Positions 5,726 through 10,986 of a stretch of DNA of 10,986 nt are shown piece by piece. The stretch is from Bacillota bacterium (GTDB lineage: Bacteria; Bacillota; Clostridia; Acetivibrionales; JAFADI01). Positions within the stretch are counted from its first letter, which is position 1; every line of letters begins with the position of its first letter. The translations under genes and the position numbers were made by a program. Location: NCBI GenBank assembly GCA_023424965.1, contig JAFADI010000222.1:1-10986 (forward strand). The letters run 5' to 3'. The notes below the pieces were generated by a model. That model did not search any database, was not told where the DNA came from, and saw only the letters and a list, made by a program, of their open reading frames with translations.

Positions 5726-7485
5726 TGCTTCGGCTTGGAACTTTGTTTGCCGGAAGTGTTGGTCACTGTTTTGGAAGCTTTTTGCTTTGCTGCCTCCACA
5801 AGCTTTACGGTATACCTGGAAACTGAATTTTCTTTTACCGTTATAATTGATGGAGAGGGAAGCCGGTATTCACCCGGAAAGCCATCTTCGGAAAAGAGGA
5901 TGCTGTAGCTGCCCTCATTGACTTTAAAGGCGGCGATTCCCTCGGAGTTGGTAATGGAAGATACACTGTCGGGCTGGCCGGGTGCGGAAACATTTTCCGG
6001 GATGGTCAGCATCAGCCCGGGGACCGGGTTGTTGTCCTTATCCAGCACTTCCACCTCCGCAATGCCCCATTTGGAGGCGGAGGCTTCCTCCGCTTTGTCC
6101 AGGTTCATGGTTATGGTGGTGGTACCCGCGGTTTTGAGGCTGAAAGAATAGGGTGAAGGTATCTTATAGCCCGAGGGAAAGGAGGAGGGGACAAAGCTCA
6201 AACGGAAGGTCCCCTTGTCGAGGGTCAATCTTGCCGCACCGATGACGTTGGTTGAAAGGGTCTCGTTGAAATTTTTTTTCAGAAGGTCGGAGGTGCCTTC
6301 CACATTGACCGGTATATCCTGCAAAGGGGTGCCTTCCTTGGCATCCACCAGTTTTATCTCGAGGGTGTAAATGGTATCGTCTTTTGCCGATATGACCTGG
6401 GTAACCCGGTTGTCATTTTTGAGCTTGGCGATTACCGTGGCATAGTCATTTGCGTCGAAATCCTTCTTATAGGCGTAAATGTCCTTTATGGCGGTAGAAA
6501 GGATAAAAACCAGGACAAGGCCCATGATAGAATAGCTGGCGATATTCAGATACTTTTTTGCAGGTTCTTTAATATCAAGCTTCCGGGCAATCAGGGGGAC
6601 CGGCTGCTTCGGCAGCCTGCGGATGAAGGCTGCCGCTCCCAGGCACAGCATTCCCAAAACCAGGAGCCATAGGTACATATACCTCACGCAGTCCCGGGCA
6701 TAGGACAATATGACCTCAGCCTTTATGGGCACCGACATGGCGATGATTTTGGAGCTGGAAGGAAGGACATAAAGGCTGTATGCAATGAGTCCTGCTCCCG
6801 ATAAAAGGCACAGGATGCCGCAAAGCAGGAAAATACGGCAAAGCCACCCGGAACTTTTTAAAATTCCCCTCTGCAGCAAAATCCCTGCGAGGGCAAGGAA
6901 AGATAGAAAGAGCAGTGCGGTCCCGGGGAGAGCTGCCATGGTATTGTATACAAACTTCAATGTAGTAAACTGGTCTGTAATATCGCTGCGGTTTGCATAA
7001 AGCAGTATGGCGCTGAGGTTTATTTTTTCTATTTTGGAAAAGGCTTCTGCCGACAGCTTGTTGTCGGTCTTCTGCTGTCCGTCCTTTGTAATTTCCATGT
7101 TTTTGTTGTCCAGGTAGATATCCGGCAGAAACATCCGTTTACCCTCGAAGTATTTGAAGGTGTCCTCACGGATGTTGTCCAGGTTGAATTTTATCGTGTC
7201 TGGAGTGATGGATTTTTCAAGCTGGGTGAAGATATCCTTGTTCTGCTGGAAGTCCTGGGGGGAATGCTTCTTTATATTTTCGGTAAAATCTTTTATGGAG
7301 GTTTTCATGACCGTGTAGGCCTCGGTATAGATGTCGTTTTTTTCAAAAAGGTGTTTGTGGAAGGCGGAATCCAGCCAGCTCCTGTTCATTCCGGAGGCCG
7401 CCAGCGCAACGAACAGCAGGGTGCCGCACAGTATGAATGTAATCGTATATGAAACTTTTTTGGCGTATTTGAAAAAAATATTCAT
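5722..7485 (-). CDS. Five-TM membrane protein with two C-terminal Ig-like (CNA-B-like) repeats
   Basis: 587 residues, function not recognised. TM1 is about 11-31, followed by an external segment 34-180 rich in Lys, Asp and aromatics. TM2 is about 183-204, TM3 214-238, TM4 271-288 and TM5 318-334. Positive clusters (KYAKK, RGILKSSGWLCR, RRLPKQ..RK) place the N-terminus and two loops inside, so the C-terminal tail is outside. That tail holds two related modules of about 90 residues (372-462 and 474-563). Both contain TN..G.A, then G(T/S)(F/Y) and FP..Y(K/R)(I/L)PSP, a pattern of CNA-B or carboxypeptidase-regulatory-like beta sandwiches. It ends in a Lys/Ser/Thr-rich tail with no LPxTG. Start: ATG 7483-7485 has AAGGAGG (7491-7497) 5 nt upstream. 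The frame is open further upstream to 7566 but has no ribosome site there. It lies 101 nt after the AraC gene and 93 nt before the coat-like gene. A cell-envelope structural or sensing role is inference. Confidence 0.85.
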   Translation of the reverse strand: MNIFFKYAKKVSYTITFILCGTLLFVALAASGMNRSWLDSAFHKHLFEKNDIYTEAYTVMKTSIKDFTENIKKHSPQDFQQNKDIFTQLEKSITPDTIKFNLDNIREDTFKYFEGKRMFLPDIYLDNKNMEITKDGQQKTDNKLSAEAFSKIEKINLSAILLYANRSDITDQFTTLKFVYNTMAALPGTALLFLSFLALAGILLQRGILKSSGWLCRIFLLCGILCLLSGAGLIAYSLYVLPSSSKIIAMSVPIKAEVILSYARDCVRYMYLWLLVLGMLCLGAAAFIRRLPKQPVPLIARKLDIKEPAKKYLNIASYSIMGLVLVFILSTAIKDIYAYKKDFDANDYATVIAKLKNDNRVTQVISAKDDTIYTLEIKLVDAKEGTPLQDIPVNVEGTSDLLKKNFNETLSTNVIGAARLTLDKGTFRLSFVPSSFPSGYKIPSPYSFSLKTAGTTTITMNLDKAEEASASKWGIAEVEVLDKDNNPVPGLMLTIPENVSAPGQPDSVSSITNSEGIAAFKVNEGSYSILFSEDGFPGEYRLPSPSIITVKENSVSRYTVKLVEAAKQKASKTVTNTSGKQSSKPKQ

Positions 7486-7490
7486 ACCGG

Positions 7491-7497
7491 CCTCCTT
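7491..7497 (-). promoter_or_regulatory. Shine-Dalgarno that fixes the membrane-protein start
   Basis: Minus-strand AAGGAGG lies 5 nt before ATG 7485. It chooses this start over the in-frame upstream extension to 7566, which would add a 27-residue leader with no ribosome site. Confidence 0.8.
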
Positions 7498-7506
7498 GTT
7501 TAATCT

Positions 7507-7515
7507 ATTATAGCA
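7507..7515 (-). promoter_or_regulatory. Candidate extended -10 promoter for the membrane-protein gene
   Basis: Minus-strand TGCTATAAT is an exact extended -10 (TG-N-TATAAT). No good -35 lies 17 bp upstream; that region is simply T-rich. The start would be near 7500, leaving a very short leader before the ribosome site, so read-through from the AraC gene is an alternative. Confidence 0.4.
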
Positions 7516-7561
7516 TTTTAAGCTCAAATATAAAAATAAGAAAAATCTGCCTGTGCTGCAT

Positions 7562-7581
7562 TCCATAGAAACTCTTATGGA
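7562..7581 (-). terminator. Weak hairpin after the AraC-family gene
   Basis: TCCATAGA (7562-7569) and TCTTATGGA (7573-7581) pair with one bulged base around a 3-nt loop, just beyond the AraC stop. On the minus strand the T-rich stretch begins only about 20 nt later, so this is a poor intrinsic terminator. Confidence 0.25.
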
Positions 7582-7586
7582 TGATG

Positions 7587-8462
7587 TCAGTGTGCATCAA
7601 CGTTTTTGGTCATGAGCTGGTAGAAGTACTTTGGGGTCACGCCGTATTCATTCTTAAAAGCCCTGAAAAAGTTTGAATAATCACCAAAACCGCATTGTTC
7701 ATATACGCTGATGATGGGTATTCCTTTGAGAATAAGCTCCTTTGCAAGAATCAGCTTTTTTTGGATAATGAATTTGTGAATGGTGGTCCCCGAATGCTTT
7801 TTAAATTCCCTCAAAAGATGGAACTTGCTGATGAAAAAATATTCCGACAGATGGTCGATACGGATTTGCTCATCAAGGTGGTTATTGATATAGTGAATGA
7901 TTCCATTGATGAGATTGCTCTTTTTCACCTCGACTCCAGGCAGTATGCTGTTGCTGAAAATAAGGTTGTTAAGGTATACGAACAGTTCCATGAGGTATAT
8001 TTTATACAGAAGTTCACTTCCGATTCCCGTATAATTTTCAAGGCATAGCAGTTTGCTGAGAAGCATCTGGACATTCTGGCAGGATTCAAAATCTGTCCGC
8101 AGTACATTTTCTTTTTCGCTATCCTCAAAGCACCGGGTGAGATCGGTCGCCGCCGATGAGAGGCTGCGGAGGAATGCCTTGTCAATCCAGAGCACCATAC
8201 GCTCGTAGGGGATGTCTTTGTTGTGGATAATCGGCTGGTGGAGCTCGGTGGAGTTGATCAAAATGACGTCTCCCGGCCTTAGTGAGTAAGTTTTGCCTTC
8301 GATCAGATAAGTGACCTCTCCCGATAAAAAGAGATAGCATTCATAGAAATCGTGATGATGAAGGCTGACTTTATCGAGCCCCCGGTCTGAATAATGGAAG
8401 ATTTCATAATCATTGGACAGCATGCTCTGTCGTGTCAAATAGGGATGGGTTTTCCTTTTCAT
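7587..8462 (-). CDS. AraC-family transcriptional regulator with N-terminal cupin (probable hexuronate regulator)
   Basis: 291 residues, normal length for an AraC regulator with an effector domain. Residues about 33-80 form a cupin sensor (LHHHDFYECYLFLSGEVTY, LRPGDVILIN, ELHQP) expected to bind a sugar or sugar acid. Residues about 185-285 are the two helix-turn-helix motifs: the first around IRIDHLSEYFFISKFHLLREF (about 200-220), the second around ISVYEQCGFGDYSNFFRAFK (251-270), ending in the family signature YGVTPKYF. Start ATG 8460-8462 has AAGGTG (8470-8475) 7 nt upstream. It is divergent from uxaC-uxuA across a 141-bp region holding a direct repeat of AraC half-site spacing, so it most likely activates those genes in response to a hexuronate and limits its own expression (inference from context). 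The true ligand is not visible in the sequence. The membrane-protein gene follows 101 nt downstream and may receive some read-through. Confidence 0.93.
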   Translation of the reverse strand: MKRKTHPYLTRQSMLSNDYEIFHYSDRGLDKVSLHHHDFYECYLFLSGEVTYLIEGKTYSLRPGDVILINSTELHQPIIHNKDIPYERMVLWIDKAFLRSLSSAATDLTRCFEDSEKENVLRTDFESCQNVQMLLSKLLCLENYTGIGSELLYKIYLMELFVYLNNLIFSNSILPGVEVKKSNLINGIIHYINNHLDEQIRIDHLSEYFFISKFHLLREFKKHSGTTIHKFIIQKKLILAKELILKGIPIISVYEQCGFGDYSNFFRAFKNEYGVTPKYFYQLMTKNVDAH

Positions 8463-8482
8463 AATGTATCACCTTGGTTGGA

Positions 8483-8511
8483 ATTTTATCATAGCAATTT
8501 TTGCAAGTCAA
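8483..8511 (-). promoter_or_regulatory. Probable promoter of the AraC-family gene
   Basis: Minus-strand TTGACT (8506-8511), a 17-bp spacer, then TAAAAT (8483-8488): near-consensus sigma-A elements. One direct-repeat half-site (8491-8499) lies inside the spacer and the other (8512-8520) abuts the -35, so a bound regulator should block this promoter. Confidence 0.6.
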
Positions 8512-8520
8512 ATAGCAATT
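8491..8520. promoter_or_regulatory. Likely AraC-type operator: two 9-bp direct repeats 21 bp apart
   Basis: ATAGCAATT occurs at 8491-8499 and again at 8512-8520, start-to-start 21 bp (two helical turns). Tandem half-sites about 21 bp apart are the classic arrangement for AraC-family proteins. The proximal copy ends 6 bp before the proposed uxaC -35 region, fitting activation of uxaC. Binding is not shown by sequence alone. Confidence 0.6.
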
Positions 8521-8526
8521 AAAACA

Positions 8527-8555
8527 TATTTGTTCCACTTCCCGGCTGATATAAT
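8527..8555 (+). promoter_or_regulatory. Probable activator-dependent promoter of uxaC-uxuA
   Basis: A perfect TATAAT lies at 8550-8555. The hexamer 17 bp upstream (TATTTG, 8527-8532) is a poor -35, as is usual where an AraC-family activator substitutes for it. Expected start near 8562, leader about 42 nt. Confidence 0.5.
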
Positions 8556-8592
8556 CGTAACAGTACAAAAAATGAATCTTTAAGAAATAATT

Positions 8593-8597
8593 GGAGG
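8593..8597 (+). promoter_or_regulatory. Shine-Dalgarno that selects the GTG start of uxaC
   Basis: GGAGG directly touches the in-frame TTG at 8598 but is 6 nt before the GTG at 8604, so the GTG is preferred. Confidence 0.65.
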
Positions 8598-8603
8598 TTG
8601 GAG

Positions 8604-10010
8604 GTGGAGAGACTGATAAACGATGAATTCATGCTCACTGGAAAAACTGCCGGACTTTTATATAATAAATTTGCAAAAACTGCTCCGGTTTTTGATTACC
8701 ATTGTCATCTTTCGGCAAAAGAGATTTATGAGGACAGGGTGTTTTCTGATATCTCCTCCCTGTGGCTTGGGTATGACCACTACAAATGGCGGGTCATGCG
8801 GTATGCGGGAGTTCCGGAAAAATACATCACGGGAGAGGCAGAGGGACTTTCCAAATTCAAGTACTGGGCACGGACTTGTGAAAGGCTCCTTGGAAGTCCG
8901 CTCTATCATTGGGCAAACATGGAGCTGAAAGCTTATTTCAATATCGATGAGCCGCTCAAGGAAAGCAATGCGGAAAGGATATATGAGCTTTGCAACAGGC
9001 GGATAAAGACGGAAGCCTTATCGCCGGTCAAAATGATCCGGAAATCCAATGTAAAGCTCATCTGCACCACCGATGATCCCATAGATAGCCTGGAGCACCA
9101 CCGGATTTTAGGTACGGGAGCCCAGCCGGATTTCAAAGTACTTCCCACCTTCAGACCGGATAAAGCTTTGAACATTCTCAATGAGGGATTTATAGATTAC
9201 ATCGGACGGCTGGCGGAATGCTGCAATTTGCGCATTGATACCTATGAAAGCCTGATGGAGGCACTAAAACAAAGAATCGGTTATTTCAGCAAGGCCGGCT
9301 GTCTGTTGTCGGACCACTCTCTGGAAAGCCTTTCCTATGTGCCTGCAGCAGCAAAAGAGCTGGAAGGGATATTGGCAAGGAGGCTTGCAGGGGAAAGGGT
9401 TTCCCGGGAAGAAGCTCAAAAATTCGGGACCTGCACATTGATCTCACTGGCGGCGGAATATAAGAAGGCAGGCTGGGGAATGCAGCTTCATATCGGCGCC
9501 TTGAGGAATGCAAACGGGGGGATGTTCGAGAAGCTTGGCCCGGATGCCGGATTTGACGTTATGAATGACTTCAGCATTGCCGAGCCTCTGGCCAGGCTGT
9601 TAAACGATATGGATAAAGGCGGGGGACTGCCCAAAACAATCCTTTACACCTTGAATTCAAAGGATAACCTGGTGCTGTCCGCCTTGCCCCATTGTTTCCC
9701 CGGGGAAGGGATTCCGGGCAAGGTCCAGTTTGGAGCGGCCTGGTGGTTCAACGACCATAAGGAAGGGATGCTTTCCCATTTGAAGGCGGTAGCAAACCAG
9801 GGCATGCTGGCTTATTTTGTGGGAATGCTGACGGATTCGAGAAGCTTCCTGTCCTATGTGCGGCACGATTATTTCAGAAGAATACTGTGCAGCTTCATAG
9901 GGGAACTGGTTGACAGCGGGGAATTTGAAAGGGATGAAGGTTTGCTCCAGGAAATTGTTGAGGGAGTATGTTTTAAAAACATTGAAAATTATCTGGGAAT
10001 GGAGGAGTAA
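8604..10010 (+). CDS. uxaC: Glucuronate isomerase (uronate isomerase)
   Basis: 468 residues, family-typical length. It converts D-glucuronate to D-fructuronate and usually also D-galacturonate to D-tagaturonate: the first cytoplasmic step of hexuronate breakdown. It belongs to the amidohydrolase superfamily. The metal site HxH is H33/H35 in FDYHCHLSAKE. Other family blocks are TTDDPIDSLEHHR (155-167), LHIGALRN (295-302), GLPKTILYTLNSKDN (341-355), FGAAWWFNDHKEGM (376-389) and SFLSYVRHDYFRR (414-426). The GTG start at 8604 is set by GGAGG at 8593-8597 and gives the usual opening of about 30 residues before the HxH motif. ATG 8628 is a less likely alternative. uxuA starts 2 nt after the stop, and its ribosome site lies in the last codons of uxaC, implying one operon with coupled translation. 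Divergent AraC regulator upstream. Confidence 0.96.
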   Translation: MERLINDEFMLTGKTAGLLYNKFAKTAPVFDYHCHLSAKEIYEDRVFSDISSLWLGYDHYKWRVMRYAGVPEKYITGEAEGLSKFKYWARTCERLLGSPLYHWANMELKAYFNIDEPLKESNAERIYELCNRRIKTEALSPVKMIRKSNVKLICTTDDPIDSLEHHRILGTGAQPDFKVLPTFRPDKALNILNEGFIDYIGRLAECCNLRIDTYESLMEALKQRIGYFSKAGCLLSDHSLESLSYVPAAAKELEGILARRLAGERVSREEAQKFGTCTLISLAAEYKKAGWGMQLHIGALRNANGGMFEKLGPDAGFDVMNDFSIAEPLARLLNDMDKGGGLPKTILYTLNSKDNLVLSALPHCFPGEGIPGKVQFGAAWWFNDHKEGMLSHLKAVANQGMLAYFVGMLTDSRSFLSYVRHDYFRRILCSFIGELVDSGEFERDEGLLQEIVEGVCFKNIENYLGMEE

Positions 10011-10012
10011 AG

Positions 10013-10986
10013 ATGAAATTGTCCTTTCGATGGTACGGCCAGGAGGATCCGGTCAAAATCGGTTATATCCGGCAGATTCCGGGCATGTACAGCATCGTCA
10101 CCGCAGTTTATGATGTGCCTGTGGGAGAGAAATGGAGTGAGAAAAGTATCACACAGCTCAAGGAAGAGGTTGAAAAGGCTGGACTGAACTTTGATGTCAT
10201 TGAAAGCGTGCCTGTCCATGAAGACATCAAGCTGGGTCTTCCAACGAGGGTGAAGTACATAGAAAACTACAAGGAAAATATAAGGAGGCTTTCCAAAGCC
10301 GGGGTTAAGGTCATATGCTACAATTTTATGCCTGTATTCGACTGGACCAGGACCCAGCTTGACAGGCTGCTTCCGGATGGCTCAACCGCCCTTGTGTATT
10401 ACAAAGAGCAACTGGAGAAGATGGACCCTCTGACGGGTGAGCTTTCGCTTCCGGGCTGGGATTCCAGCTATACAAAAGATGAGCTGACAGACATTTTCGC
10501 CAGGTATTCCAGGGTCGATGAAGAGGCATTGTGGGGGAATCTGGAATATTTCCTGAAAGAAATCATTCCCGTTGCCGAAAGCTGTGACGTGAAAATGGCA
10601 ATCCATCCGGATGATCCCCCATGGCCCATATTCGGGCTTCCAAGAATAATCACCAATGAAAGGAATCTTGACAGGTTCTTGAAGCTGGTTGACAGTGAGT
10701 ACAACGGCCTGACCTTCTGCACGGGATCCCTTGGAAGCGGAAGCTTCAATGATATCGTAAAAATGGTGGATAAGTATTCAGCCATGGGCCGCATTCATTT
10801 TATGCATATAAGGAACGTGAAATTGCTTGACGACGGAAGCTTTGAAGAAAGTGCCCACTACTCACCCTGTGGGTCCCTGGACATTGTTGAAATTGTAAGG
10901 GCGCTCCATAAAAATGGTTTCCAGGGCTACGTACGTCCCGACCACGGCAGGATGATCTGGGGGGAAACAGGAAGACCGGGCTACGG
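10013..10986 (+). CDS. uxuA: Mannonate dehydratase, 3'-truncated by the window end
   Basis: 324 complete codons are visible from ATG 10013 with no stop; the family is usually about 350-390 residues, so only the C-terminal tail is missing. It removes water from D-mannonate to give 2-keto-3-deoxygluconate, the third step of glucuronate breakdown after UxaC and fructuronate reductase. Family blocks seen are CYNFMPVFDWTRT (102-114), IHPDDPPWPIFGLPRI (197-212), CTGSLGSG (236-243), HFMHIRNV (262-269) and RPDHGRMIWGE (308-318). The expected metal ligands H198, C236, H265 and D310 are present. The ribosome site GGAGG (10001-10005) sits 7 nt upstream inside the end of uxaC. A fructuronate reductase (UxuB) gene would be expected just outside this window. 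Confidence 0.96.
   Translation, partial: MKLSFRWYGQEDPVKIGYIRQIPGMYSIVTAVYDVPVGEKWSEKSITQLKEEVEKAGLNFDVIESVPVHEDIKLGLPTRVKYIENYKENIRRLSKAGVKVICYNFMPVFDWTRTQLDRLLPDGSTALVYYKEQLEKMDPLTGELSLPGWDSSYTKDELTDIFARYSRVDEEALWGNLEYFLKEIIPVAESCDVKMAIHPDDPPWPIFGLPRIITNERNLDRFLKLVDSEYNGLTFCTGSLGSGSFNDIVKMVDKYSAMGRIHFMHIRNVKLLDDGSFEESAHYSPCGSLDIVEIVRALHKNGFQGYVRPDHGRMIWGETGRPGY

Noticed and set aside
8549..8563. CcpA cre-like sequence over the uxaC -10
   Set aside because: It shares the central CG and flanking A residues but misses the conserved G and the CA end at the right spacing, so the match is too weak.

Overview
The window looks like chromosomal DNA from a spore-forming, plant-polysaccharide-using member of the Clostridia (Firmicutes). 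The evidence is strong AGGAGG-type ribosome sites, a clostridial PolX and DUF4080-type radical SAM pair, a stand-alone TrpB2, a hexuronate operon, and a Pro/Gly/Asn-rich protein resembling spore-coat proteins. Species cannot be fixed by eye. No phage, integrase, transposase, CRISPR array, rRNA or tRNA was seen.

Layout. (1) 1-2968, plus strand: the 3' part of a radical SAM gene (CxxxCxxC motif at the window edge), followed 26 nt later by polX, a family-X DNA polymerase with an intact PHP nuclease domain. (2) 3065-4432, plus strand: a stand-alone TrpB2 tryptophan synthase beta chain with its own likely promoter, which is framed by a 9-bp inverted repeat. (3) 4441-4503: a perfect 31-bp-arm palindrome between the convergent trpB2 and the next gene. 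(4) 4525-8462, minus strand: in transcription order, an AraC-family regulator, a five-TM membrane protein with two C-terminal Ig-like repeats, and a surface or coat-like protein. The last has eight 15-residue repeats with Asn at every third position, followed by a beta-rich C-terminal domain. (5) 8604-10986, plus strand: uxaC (glucuronate isomerase) and uxuA (mannonate dehydratase, cut by the window end), two nucleotides apart and divergent from the AraC gene.

How the parts work together. The AraC regulator and uxaC-uxuA share a 141-bp divergent intergenic region. It holds two exact 9-bp direct repeats 21 bp apart, the helical spacing typical of AraC-family half-sites. They lie just upstream of the uxaC promoter and across the regulator's own promoter, which fits hexuronate-responsive activation plus autoregulation. 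UxaC and UxuA are two of the three steps from glucuronate to 2-keto-3-deoxygluconate; the fructuronate reductase is not in view. The membrane protein and coat-like protein are not recognised as a known system and are the most novel part. The Asn ladder (42 consecutive i+3 asparagines) is the most striking sequence signal here.
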